DNA from: Nonomuraea wenchangensis
Lineage (GTDB): Bacteria; Actinomycetota; Actinomycetes; Streptosporangiales; Streptosporangiaceae
DNA: 64,000 nucleotides
Assembly: GCF_900111685.1 (NCBI RefSeq)
Contig: NZ_FOHX01000016.1
Location: 62,001 to 126,000, forward strand
Reading direction: 5' to 3'
Shown here: piece after piece, positions 26,423 to 37,723 of the stretch
How the letters are laid out: each line of letters starts with the position of its first letter
How positions within the stretch are numbered: position 1 is the first letter of the stretch
Position numbers and translations under genes: made by a program
Notes under the pieces: generated by a model
Told to the model about the DNA's origin: nothing
Database searches by the model: none
What the model saw: the letters and a program-made list of their open reading frames with translations, nothing else

Positions 26423-27795
26423 GTGTTCTCCCTCCTGAACCTGCGGATGTTCATGATCATGAAGGGAAGGACCAGAACCAGCAGGAAGATGGCCAGCGCA
26501 CTGCCGAGCCCCTGGTTGTTGCCGCCGCCGAAGGACACGCGCCACATCTCCAGCGCGACCACGTTCGCCTGTGGCTGGACCGAGGCCGGCGCGATGATGA
26601 ACACAAGGTCGAACACCTTCAGCGTATTGATGATCATCGTCACGAAGACGACGAGCAGCACCGGCGAGAGCAGCGGCACGGTGATCCTGCGGAACACCTG
26701 CCACTCCGTCGCGCCGTCCATGCGGGCCGCCTCCAGCGCGTCACGCGGGATCGCCGCGAGACCGGCCGCCAGCAGGACCATCGCGAAACCTGCCCACACC
26801 CACACGAAGGCGCCGATGATGGCCGGCGTGATGAGTGTCGGGCCGAGCCAGGAGAGCCCGCCGTAGGCCGCTTCGAAGTTCGCCTTCGGCAGCCGCACCG
26901 TGTAGGAGCCGGCCGGCAGGCCCTCGAAGCGGAACGAGCCGTCCTCGGCGGTCGTGGCGGTGCCGGCCACCTCGTCGCCGCGCACGGCCTCGACGGTCAT
27001 GCCCGGCAGGCCCTTCTCGGTGCCGTCCACCTGGCCGCTCGTGCCGCCGCCGCCCGCCGTGAAGTCGAACCACACGACGCCGGACAACGCGTTGCCCGGC
27101 TGCGGGGCCTTGGCCGGCGCCGCGTTCGCCGGCATGACCGCGGGCTTGACGCCCACGATGGGGATCAGCACCGGCTGGCCCGCCTGGGCGGGCTGCTTGG
27201 TGACGACGGCGCCGCCCTGGTCGGCGACCGGGGACTGGTCGCCCTCGCGCGGCCGGGCCTCGGGATAGCCCTGCGAGGAGGAGAACGTGTCGTGCACCGT
27301 CGTCAGGATGGCGTTCGCCAGGCCCTTGTCAGGGCTCTGCTCGTACACCAGACGGAAGATCACGCCGGCGGCCATGAGCGAGACCGCCATCGGCATGAAC
27401 ACGATCAGCTTGAACGCCGTCGCCCACTTGATGCGCTCGGTCAGCACCGCGAAGATCAGGCCGATCGTGGTGACGATGATCGGCGCGACGACGACCCAGA
27501 TGAGGTTGTTGCGGATCGTCGTCAGCATCCCGCCGTCGGTGAAGATCGTGGCGTAGTTGCCGAGCCCGACGAACCCGGAGCCCTTGGCGTCGAACAGGCT
27601 GCGGATGATCGAGTAGACGATCGGGTAGACCACCCAGATCCCGAGCAGCAGCGCCGCCGGGAGGAGGAAGGCGATCGCGACCGCCGGCGAGGGGCCGAGG
27701 CGTCGTTTCTTCGGGGGGGTATCAGCCGGTCCGGTGGCGGCCCCGCCCGCGGTCGTCGCGGGCGGGACCTTCGGGCCGTCCAACCGTTCGGTCAC
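26419..27795 (-). CDS. Carbohydrate ABC transporter permease (MalF type) with inserted beta-sandwich domain, 458 aa
   Basis: First membrane subunit of the sugar importer. Helices near 38-60, 95-120 and 128-150 are followed by about 170 extra residues: a Pro/Ala/Gln-rich linker (170-235) and a Cna-B/SdrD or carboxypeptidase-regulatory-like domain (236-303; GVVWFDFTAGG, GLPGMTVEAV, TAEDGSFRFEGLPAGSYTV). Helices resume at 318, with the EAA loop DALEAARMDGATEWQVF near 353. Ordinary MalF-like permeases are about 300 residues. The insert should lie outside the membrane and could contact a binding protein or the wall. GTG start after AGAGG. Confidence 0.92.
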   Translation of the reverse strand: MTERLDGPKVPPATTAGGAATGPADTPPKKRRLGPSPAVAIAFLLPAALLLGIWVVYPIVYSIIRSLFDAKGSGFVGLGNYATIFTDGGMLTTIRNNLIWVVVAPIIVTTIGLIFAVLTERIKWATAFKLIVFMPMAVSLMAAGVIFRLVYEQSPDKGLANAILTTVHDTFSSSQGYPEARPREGDQSPVADQGGAVVTKQPAQAGQPVLIPIVGVKPAVMPANAAPAKAPQPGNALSGVVWFDFTAGGGGTSGQVDGTEKGLPGMTVEAVRGDEVAGTATTAEDGSFRFEGLPAGSYTVRLPKANFEAAYGGLSWLGPTLITPAIIGAFVWVWAGFAMVLLAAGLAAIPRDALEAARMDGATEWQVFRRITVPLLSPVLLVVFVTMIINTLKVFDLVFIIAPASVQPQANVVALEMWRVSFGGGNNQGLGSALAIFLLVLVLPFMIMNIRRFRRENT

Positions 27796-27807
27796 GGCCT
27801 TACCTCT

Positions 27808-29139
27808 TTACTTCCAGGCCTTCTTGGCCTCTGCTTCGAGCGCCTCCTGGGCGCCCTTGACGTCGCTCGGCTTGCGCACGAAGTCCTGCAGGATCTTCCA
27901 CTCGCCCTTGCCGTCGGTGCCGCCGAAGGCGCTGGGGGCCAGGTCGGACATGTCGTAGCGGACGGCGTCGCCGGCCGAGACGATGGTCTGGCCGAGCTGG
28001 CGGGTCAGCTCGTCGGGGTAGTTGTCGGGGGAGACGTTCTTGTTCGGCGACAGGTAGCCGGGGAGCTTGGCCCAGACCTCGCCGCCCTCCTTGGAGGCCA
28101 GGAACTGCAGCAGCGCCTGGGCGCCAGGGGAGTCCTTCATGGCCACCGCGACGTCGCCGCCGAGGACGACCGGGGCGGTGTCACCGGCCTTGGGGAAGGG
28201 GAAGTACTTGGCGTCCTCGCCGACCTTGGCGCCGGAGTTGACCGCCTCGACGGCCACGAAGTCGGCCTCGATGACCATCGCGGCCTTCTTGTTGCTGTAG
28301 ACCTTGCTCACGCAGGTCGGGAAGTCCGTCTGCATGGTGCCGGAGGTGCCATCGACCAGGAACTCCTGCTTGTCGACGATCTGCGCGATCTTCTCCAGGG
28401 CGACCTTCACGGTCGGGTCGGTCCAGGGGATCTCGTGCTTGGAGAGCTTGTCGTAGTTCTCCGGGCCCGCCGAGGACAGGTAGACGTTCTCGAAGAGGTC
28501 GGTGAGGGTCCAGCCGGAGGCGCCGCAGAGCGAGAACGGGGCCGTGCCGGAGTCGGCGATCGTCTGGGCGTTCTTGACCAGCTCGTCCCAGGTGGTCGCG
28601 GGCTGCACACCGGCGTCGTCGAAGGCGGGGGCGCGGTACCACACCAGCGACTTGTGCGCCGCCTTGATGAGCACGCCGTAGACCTGGCCGCCGGCGGAGC
28701 CGAGCTCCTTCCAGTACGGCGTGTAGTTGGTGTCGATCTCCTTGATGACGTCGGGGCTCAGCGGCTTCAGCGCGCTCTGGTCGGCGTACTGCTGGACCAG
28801 GCCCGGCTGCGGCAGGATGGCGACGTCCGGCGGGTTGTTGCCCTGGATGCGCGGGCCGAGGTAGGCGCCGGTGTCCTCGCCGGTGGAGGCGTAGGTGACC
28901 TCGGCGCCGGTCTTGTCGGTGAACGCCTTCAGCACCTGCTCGAAGTTCTTCTGCTCGGCGCCGGTCCACTTGGCCGCGACCTCGAGCTTGACGCCCTTGA
29001 GCGGCTGGTCGCCGCCGGCGGCGCTCGCCGGGGCGGATCCCGACGCGGCGGGCTCCTCCGTCGTGGAGGGCGCGTTGCCGCACGCGGCGACGGCTATCGC
29101 GAGCCCGGCCAGGACTGCTGCTGCTCTGGCTGTGCGCAT
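27808..29139 (-). CDS. Sugar-binding lipoprotein of ABC importer (second), 443 aa
   Basis: Extracytoplasmic solute-binding protein, family 1 (MalE-like). A basic N-terminus, hydrophobic core and lipobox VAAC (Cys near residue 20) indicate a lipid-anchored protein, followed by a Ser/Ala/Gly linker. The mature part has KNFEQVLKAFTDKTGAEVTY and NNPPDVAILPQPGLV, typical of sugar-binding proteins, and conserved Trp/Tyr residues (LVWYRAPAF, SGWTLTDLF). ATG at 29139 is preceded by GAGG; ATG at 29151 is possible. It lies between another binding protein gene and the permeases. Confidence 0.92.
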   Translation of the reverse strand: MRTARAAAVLAGLAIAVAACGNAPSTTEEPAASGSAPASAAGGDQPLKGVKLEVAAKWTGAEQKNFEQVLKAFTDKTGAEVTYASTGEDTGAYLGPRIQGNNPPDVAILPQPGLVQQYADQSALKPLSPDVIKEIDTNYTPYWKELGSAGGQVYGVLIKAAHKSLVWYRAPAFDDAGVQPATTWDELVKNAQTIADSGTAPFSLCGASGWTLTDLFENVYLSSAGPENYDKLSKHEIPWTDPTVKVALEKIAQIVDKQEFLVDGTSGTMQTDFPTCVSKVYSNKKAAMVIEADFVAVEAVNSGAKVGEDAKYFPFPKAGDTAPVVLGGDVAVAMKDSPGAQALLQFLASKEGGEVWAKLPGYLSPNKNVSPDNYPDELTRQLGQTIVSAGDAVRYDMSDLAPSAFGGTDGKGEWKILQDFVRKPSDVKGAQEALEAEAKKAWK

Positions 29140-29147
29140 GGTTTGCC

Positions 29148-30398
29148 TCACTGGGTTCTGATGATCTCGTCGAGTTCGGATTTCATCGAGACCGCGGCGT
29201 CGGCCGCGGACTCAGGGGTGGGGGTGCCGAGGGCCTTGGCGACCGAACTCGCGATCACCAAGCTCAGCTGGTTGTAGTTGGCGCTCACCGGACGTGCCTT
29301 GGCGGCGAGGATGCTCTCCTTGAGCACCGGCAGGTACGGAAATCGCTTGATCAGGTCGGGGTCGTCGTAGAGCTCGGTCCACACCGGCGGGAAGGACCCC
29401 TCGGTCAGGACGCGGCGCTCGTTCTCCAGGCTGGTGAAGTAGCGGATGAACTCCTGGGCGGTCTGCTGGTGCCGGGAGAAGGCGCTGACGGCGAGGTTGG
29501 CGCCGCCCAGCGTGCTGGAGCCCGGCCCGTCCAGCCCCGGCAGCCTGGTGACCGCGATCTTGTCGCCCAGCTCGACCCGGGCGGGGCCGTAGGCGTGGGG
29601 CCAGTTGCGGGCGAAGGCCAGCCGCCCCTCCTGGAAGGCGAGGCGGGTCTCCTCCTCCTTGTAGCTCAGCGACTCCTTGGGGATCCAGCCCTCCCGCAGG
29701 CCCTGGAGCAGGAAGTCGAGCGCGGTCTCCGCCTTGGCCGGGTCGAGGGTCACCCCGGTCCCGTCGCGGTTGAGTATCTGGCCGCCGGCCGACTGCAGGG
29801 CCTCGGAGAAGTTGACGGTCAGCCCCTCGTAGGCGAGGAACTGCCCGGCGTAGCCCTTGACGTCGTGCTTCTCGGTGATCTTCCGTGCCTGGTCGCGGAG
29901 CTCGGCCCATGTCCTCGGCGGCTTCTTGACCAGGTCGGTCCGGTAGTAGAGCAGTCCCGCGTTGCTCGTGTACGGGACCGCCCAGAGCTTGTTCTTGTAG
30001 ACGGCCGTCTCCACGACGGGCGGCAGGAACCTGTCGAGCGGGAAGAGCCCGCGCTCCAGGGGGATGATCCAGCCGTTCTCCGCGAATTCGGCAGTCCACA
30101 CCACGTCGAGCCCGAGCACGTCGTAGCGGCTGCTCTGGGCCTGGAGGTTGGCCACCATCTGAGCGCGCTGCTCGTCGGCGGCCTCGGGCAGCTCCAGCAG
30201 CGTCACCTTCTCGGCCGGGTGGGCCTGGTTCCAGCGGTCCAGCAGGGGTTGCAGGTACGCCGTGGTGTCGCGTCCGGTGGCGAAGGTGATGGGCCCGGTT
30301 CCGCCCGTCGCCGGCTCGCCGCCGCCTTTGTCGCCCACCGCCGCGCAGCCGGCCGTCGCGAGGAGGACGGTCAGCATGAGCGGAAGCGGACGGAGCAC
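29148..30398 (-). CDS. Sugar-binding lipoprotein of ABC importer (first; trehalose/maltose-binding-like), 416 aa
   Basis: Extracytoplasmic solute-binding protein with a signal peptide ending LLATAGC (lipobox). Features such as YDVLGLDVVWTAEFAENGWI, PYTSNAGLLYYRTDL and GYAGQFLAYEGLTVNF resemble trehalose/maltose-binding lipoproteins (ThuE/LpqY group); that assignment is from memory of the family and not proven. GTG at 30398 follows GGAGGAAACAAGA; 17 upstream codons are rejected. It is the first gene of a four-gene operon and precedes the second binding protein by 8 bp. Confidence 0.92.
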   Translation of the reverse strand: MLRPLPLMLTVLLATAGCAAVGDKGGGEPATGGTGPITFATGRDTTAYLQPLLDRWNQAHPAEKVTLLELPEAADEQRAQMVANLQAQSSRYDVLGLDVVWTAEFAENGWIIPLERGLFPLDRFLPPVVETAVYKNKLWAVPYTSNAGLLYYRTDLVKKPPRTWAELRDQARKITEKHDVKGYAGQFLAYEGLTVNFSEALQSAGGQILNRDGTGVTLDPAKAETALDFLLQGLREGWIPKESLSYKEEETRLAFQEGRLAFARNWPHAYGPARVELGDKIAVTRLPGLDGPGSSTLGGANLAVSAFSRHQQTAQEFIRYFTSLENERRVLTEGSFPPVWTELYDDPDLIKRFPYLPVLKESILAAKARPVSANYNQLSLVIASSVAKALGTPTPESAADAAVSMKSELDEIIRTQ

Positions 30399-30540
30399 TC
30401 TTGTTTCCTCCGTGTTCAACGGGGTTACATACGTGTTAGGTAGATGCATTCATGTTATGCACACCTGTAATCTGAAGGTCAATGGATAACCGCGTAACGC
30501 GTTCGTAACACGCGTTCCCATACGCCCGGGGAGGTGAGGC
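30399..30540. promoter_or_regulatory. Divergent promoter region of sugar ABC operon and padR
   Basis: This AT-richer stretch has several operator-like repeats: TGCAT-7-ATGCA (30445-30461), CGTGTTA (30432-30438) with TAACACG (30506-30512), the palindrome AACGCGTT (30496-30503), and GTAAC at 30494 and 30505. PadR proteins often bind their own promoter, so the repeats near 30490-30512 may be its site. Confidence 0.4.
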
Positions 30541-31043
30541 GTGCGGCTTCACCTGCTGGCGCTTCTGGCGAAGGAGCCGGCTCACGGCTATGAGCTGAAA
30601 CAAGCGCTGGAGCAGACCTTCGGCAGCGCCTACCCCTCCCCGAACATCGGGCAGATATACGTCACCCTGGGCAGGCTGGAGAAGGACGGCCTGGTCAGGG
30701 CCGTCGACGTCGAGCAGTCCAACCGGCCCAACAAGAAGGTCTACTACCTGACCGCCAAGGGTCGCGACCTGCTCGAGATCTGGGTGGACGAGCCCACCGA
30801 GGGCCCCCGCGTGCGCGACGAGTTCTTCATGAAGCTCGTGCTCGCGCCGCTCACCGGCATCGCCGACCGGATGGCGCTGATCAGCCGCCAGCGGCGTCAC
30901 TACCTCGGGCTCATGAGCGACCTCAACGACCTGCTGTCCCGTACGCCCCCGACCGACCGGGTGGCCCTGCTGCTCATCGAGGGGGCCATGCTCCATCTGC
31001 AGGCGGACCTTGACTGGCTCGAACGGTGCCAGGAGGATCTGGC

Positions 31044-31047
<4 letters not shown>
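30541..31047 (+). CDS. PadR-family transcriptional regulator, 168 aa
   Basis: Winged-helix repressor. The N-terminal PadR domain (about 1-85) has LLALLAKEPAHGYELKQALE, QIYVTLGRLEKDGLV and KKVYYLTAKGRDLLE, all typical; the C-terminal helical part (about 95-165) mediates dimerisation. GTG start after GGGGAGG. It overlaps the ABC ATPase gene by 4 bp, so it is co-translated with the transporter it probably controls; such PadR-ABC units often respond to antimicrobial or hydrophobic compounds. Confidence 0.93.
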
Positions 31048-31768
<721 letters not shown>

Positions 31769-31772
<4 letters not shown>

Positions 31773-34022
31773 GCACCGCACTCGCGGGGAGCCGGTGGAT
31801 CAAGGCCGACCTGCGGGCCAGGAAGGGCCAGGCGGTGCTCACCGTGCTGGCCGTGGCCGGGATCGTGGCCGCGCTGATCACCGCGGCGACCCTCCTGGAG
31901 GAGGGCACCAACCCCTGGCGGAGCCTGTTCGCCAGGACCGACGGCGCCCACGTCTGGCTCTACACCGACGACCGCCCCGACGTCTCGCTCAACGGCATCG
32001 ACGGCGTGACGCGGGTCGCCGGCCCCTACCGTTCCGCGCCCGTCACCGTGGCCCAGGACGGCAAGAAGGAGCCCGCGGCGCTGCGCGCGATGCCCGCCAC
32101 GCCGCCGGGGGTGGCGCATCCGGTCGTGGCCGAGGGCCGCTGGCTGGACCCGTCCCAGCCGGACGGGGTCGTGGTCGAGCGGTCCTTCGCCGAGTCGCTG
32201 CGGCTCCGGGTGGGCGCGCCGTTCACGATCATCGCGCTGAGCGGCGGGCGGCACACCCTCTACGTACGCGGCATCGCCGACTCCGCCGAGCAGGGCTTCT
32301 ACCCGCAGTGGACGCCCGGCCTGGCGTACGTGCTGCCCCTCATGCTCGACCGGATCGAGCCCATGCTGGGCCGCAGCGAGTGGGTCACCGGGCTGCGCCT
32401 GGCCGACCCCGACGCCACGCAGGTCGTCTCGCAGCGCGTGGTGGTGATGCTGGAGGACAAGCTCCAGCGGGTCTACACCTGGCGCGAGGTCAGGGCCGCC
32501 ATGGAGCTGGACAACCGGCTGCTGGGCACGCTGCTCGCGCTGTTCGGCGCGGTCGGGCTGGTGGCCGCCGCGCTGGCGCTCGCCAACGCGGCCGGCGGCC
32601 GGGTGCTCACCCAGCTCCGCGACCTGGCCACCCTGAAGTCCCTGGGCTTCACCAGGGGACAGGTGGCGCTGCTGCTGCTCGTGGAGCACGGCGCGCTCGG
32701 CCTGCTCGGGGTCATGGCGGGCGCGGTCGCCGGCTGGGGCGTGATGGTGCTGATGCTGGGCTCGACCTCCGTCGCCCCGGCGCCGATGCTGGCCATCGTG
32801 GGAGGCACGGCGCTGGCCGTGCTCGCCGCCGTGGGCGTGCCCGCCTGGCGCGGCGGGCGCACGCCGCCGATCCCCGACGTGCCGTCCGGGCCGCCGCGGG
32901 GCCGGCTGTCGCGGCTGGCGCGCCTGGCACTCCTCGTACGGCTCCCGCCGGCCCTCGTGCTCGGCACCCGTGACGCCTTCACCCGGCGGACGCCGGCGTT
33001 CCTGACGGCGTTCGGGCTGGCCGTGCCGATGATGATGATCACCATCGGGCTCGGCGTGTGGGCTACGCTCGACGACTTCGCCGACCATCCCGAGCAGGTG
33101 GGCCAGCACGCCTCGCTGTACGTCCGCGCGGGCAAGGTCGAGCCCGCCGAGGCCAGGCGCATCGCCGAGAGCGACCCCGGCGTGGCCGAGGTCTATCCGG
33201 GCACGGAGGTCAACGCCCTGTCGCCCGGCGAGGCCCGGTCCGTACGGGTGCGGGCGATCGGCGCGTCGGCCACGCCCTACCCGTTCCCGGTGGTCGAGGG
33301 GCGGATGTACGGCCGTCCCGGCGAGGCCGTCGCCGGGCAGGGACTGCTCGACCTGCTGGGGGTCGAGATCGGCGACCGGGTGCGTCTCACCGTGGGTGGC
33401 ACGCCGCTGATCGTGCGCATCGTCGGCCGCAACGTCGAGCCCGACCAGGACGGCGAGGTGCTGTCGGTCGGGCTGGACAGCCTGTCGGCCAAGGACGCGG
33501 TGCCGCCGGAGTTCTACGCGCTGGCACTCAAGCCGGGCGCGGACACCGCCGAGGTGCGGGGCAGGCTGCTCGCCGAGTCGGGCGAGGGCCTGGAGGTGCA
33601 GGAGGTGGTCAACCCGGCCGACCGGCTGGCGGTCATCCGGGTGATCATCGTGGCGCTGATCGGGGTGCTGGCCCTCATCGGGCTGGCCAACCTGCTCACC
33701 GCGAGCGCGCTCGGCCTGCGCGACCACGCCTTCGACCTGGCCGTGCTGAAGGCCATGGGGCTGACGCCGCGCCAGGTCATGGCGACGCTGGTGACCGCCA
33801 CGGGCCTGCTGGTGGTGCTGGGGGTCGGCGCGGGCGCGGCGGCGGGGATGTCGGTGGTGACGAGCCTGATCGACCTTCAGGGCGACACGAGCGGGGTGGG
33901 GGCGGGCATCGGCCGCGCCCCCTCGGCACTGACGTTGACGATCGCCGTGCTGACGGCTGTGGGCACGGCCCTCGCGGTCGCGCTCATCCCCGCCCGCCGC
34001 GCGGCCCGTGCCCAGGTGCCGG

Positions 34023-34036
<14 letters not shown>
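31769..34036 (+). CDS. ABC transporter permease, FtsX/MacB-like, 755 aa
   Basis: Membrane subunit partnered with the preceding ATPase. One N-terminal helix (about 22-42), an extracytoplasmic domain, three helices with an FtsX core (about 245-350), a further helix near 410, a second extracytoplasmic domain and a C-terminal FtsX core (about 625-750). The layout equals that of the 427-2787 permease although the sequences differ. The substrate is unknown; PadR control hints at drug or peptide export. The 3' end overlaps treS on the opposite strand by 14 bp. Confidence 0.9.
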
Positions 34037-35756
<1,720 letters not shown>

Positions 35757-36014
35757 ATGTCGCTCACAGGAAGAGATGTGGGCAGGACGAAGTCACCGGT
35801 TCCCCGGCGTTCTTGATTGGTGACCGCGCCGCCTGGAGTCGTCATCCCTGCGAACTCCATGCCCTCGAACGAGACCGGATTTGTGATCCGCTGCCCGTTT
35901 GTGCGGCGCTTACGGGCCGAACACTACCAGCCCGTCGGCTTTCCGGAACCCGCTTCTGCTGTGCCGGGTGTAATACCCGCGAGATCCGTATGTAACCACG
36001 TTGTTACCGAGAGT
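35757..36014. other. Upstream region of treS
   Basis: No gene seen in 258 bp. CGGGT-GTAAT-ACCCG (35965-35979) is a small hairpin and GTAAC-6-GTTAC (35992-36007) an inverted repeat; both lie just after the stop of the asparagine-synthase-like gene and about 215 bp or more upstream of treS. They may be a weak terminator or operators. Confidence 0.4.
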
Positions 36015-37652
36015 TCATGAGAAAGGCGGCACCAGCTCGGAGAGGTCGTTCTCGAAGTCACTCAGCCAAAGCCCGAAGAGTACCAATCCACGCACCCAGA
36101 AGCGGTCGTTCCAGCCACTGAACCTGGTGAGTGCGTCCGGGCCTCCCGCCACCACCTCGTGCAGCTCCTCCGACAGCAGCCCCGGAACCCTGCTCACCAG
36201 CGTCTCCAGCATGCCGTGCGCATAATTTCGGGCCGGTGCCGCCGTGGAACGCAGCGGCACCCGTTGGAGCGGCTGCTTGACGACGTTCGTGGAAGGAAGG
36301 GCCGCCACCCGCGGGTCGGCCGCGTGCAGCACCTCGCGGTAGAAACGGCCCTTGTCCTTGCGGGCCACCCCGACGGAGAGCGCCGCGTCGAAGAAGTCCG
36401 GATGGATGAACGGCGCCGCGAACGACGCCTCGGGCCCCACCAGGTTCACCGCCGAGCGCGCGATGCCCCGCACCGTCCTGGTGTGCAGCACCGACAGCGG
36501 CAGCTCGGCCCGGTGGCCGTGGAGCATGGAGGTGGCCGCCGCGAACTGCTCGCGCACGCTCTCCTCCATCCACTCCGCCGCCGCCTTCGACAGGAACGGC
36601 CGCGAGGGCGCGCCCAGCGACAGCGACCCCAGCACCGCCGCCGACCGCTCGGCCTGCGTCCGCGCCTCCAGCGCGGCCCCGCTCACCATGAAGTTCTTCA
36701 GCAGCGGCCCGCCGGCCAGGCCGTCCACCAGGATCCGGCCCGCGCCGTGCACCTCCTTGGCGAAGGGGGCGTACCAGGCGTGGTGCGGGGTGAGGTACTC
36801 CAGCCTGCGGGCCACCTCGACGGCGTCCGCCGGGTAGTCCGCCGGGTCCTGCGTGATCACCCGGTGCGGGATGCCCAGCTCCTTGGTGATCGCGCGGGCG
36901 AAGGCGATGTCGGTGTCGGTGCCGTCGTCCGGGCTCGTGGTCCACGACTCGACGTCCGCGCCGCGGGCCTTGGCCACGCTCGCCAGCAGCCGGGAGTCGT
37001 AGCCGCCGCTGACCGGCACGAGCAGCTTGCGGCCGTCGTACTCGGCGTAGACCTGGTGCAGCAGCTCGACGATCTCGGCGGGGCTGGTCCACGCCTCGTA
37101 CGGCTCGGTGCGCAGCCAGCGCGGCAGCCGCCGCTCGACCGACACCCGGTCGTGCCGCCACACCAGCGCGCTCGACCCCGGCAGCCGCTTGACCTCGGTG
37201 TACGGCGTCGCCTCGCCCAGCGGGAACGTCACCTGGAGTATCGACGCCCAGGCCGACCAGTCGATGGCGACCGGCACCAGGGAGAGCAGCGGCTGGATCA
37301 GCGAGGAGAAGTAGACCGCCTCGCCGAGGCGGACGTAGTAGACGTCGACCAGCCCGAGCGCCCCCGTGTGCAGGGTGACGTCCGGGCCGTCGCCGACGAG
37401 GCCGGGCGTCTCGTACGTCTCGGCGACCGTCATCCAGTCGTCGGCGGCCGGCGGGCGGCGCTCGCCCCAAGCGAACGCGTACGAGTCGGCCGCGCGGTGG
37501 TAGGGCGGCAGCGGCGCCGAGCTGAACAGCGCGGCCTCTGGCGTCTGGAGCGCCGGGCGCACCCGCGGGCCCGCGCCGGTGAGCTTGCCCAGTATGGCGG
37601 TGTCGATCCGGCCGAGAGCGCCGCAGACGTAGGGCCGCACGTTGAACTGCAC
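36015..37652 (-). CDS. Asparagine-synthase-like ATP-dependent amidating enzyme, 545 aa
   Basis: The C-terminal half is an asparagine synthase domain with the pyrophosphate loop SGGYDSR (Ser215-Ser220), which adenylates a carboxylate. The N-terminal half resembles the glutaminase fold of AsnB but lacks the required Cys at position 2 (MQFNVRPYVCG), so it cannot take ammonia from glutamine in the usual way; beta-lactam-synthetase-like or glycan-modifying relatives share this loss. GTG start. It is divergent from a coiled-coil glycosyltransferase with a 71-bp gap, so it may modify a surface glycan. Substrate unknown. Confidence 0.85.
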   Translation of the reverse strand: MQFNVRPYVCGALGRIDTAILGKLTGAGPRVRPALQTPEAALFSSAPLPPYHRAADSYAFAWGERRPPAADDWMTVAETYETPGLVGDGPDVTLHTGALGLVDVYYVRLGEAVYFSSLIQPLLSLVPVAIDWSAWASILQVTFPLGEATPYTEVKRLPGSSALVWRHDRVSVERRLPRWLRTEPYEAWTSPAEIVELLHQVYAEYDGRKLLVPVSGGYDSRLLASVAKARGADVESWTTSPDDGTDTDIAFARAITKELGIPHRVITQDPADYPADAVEVARRLEYLTPHHAWYAPFAKEVHGAGRILVDGLAGGPLLKNFMVSGAALEARTQAERSAAVLGSLSLGAPSRPFLSKAAAEWMEESVREQFAAATSMLHGHRAELPLSVLHTRTVRGIARSAVNLVGPEASFAAPFIHPDFFDAALSVGVARKDKGRFYREVLHAADPRVAALPSTNVVKQPLQRVPLRSTAAPARNYAHGMLETLVSRVPGLLSEELHEVVAGGPDALTRFSGWNDRFWVRGLVLFGLWLSDFENDLSELVPPFS

Positions 37653-37723
37653 CGGATCTCATCCCTTCGAGCCGCTTCTCGCAAAAGAGTATCCTTTGCC
37701 AGGCTGAGGAAGCGGAGGTCGAC

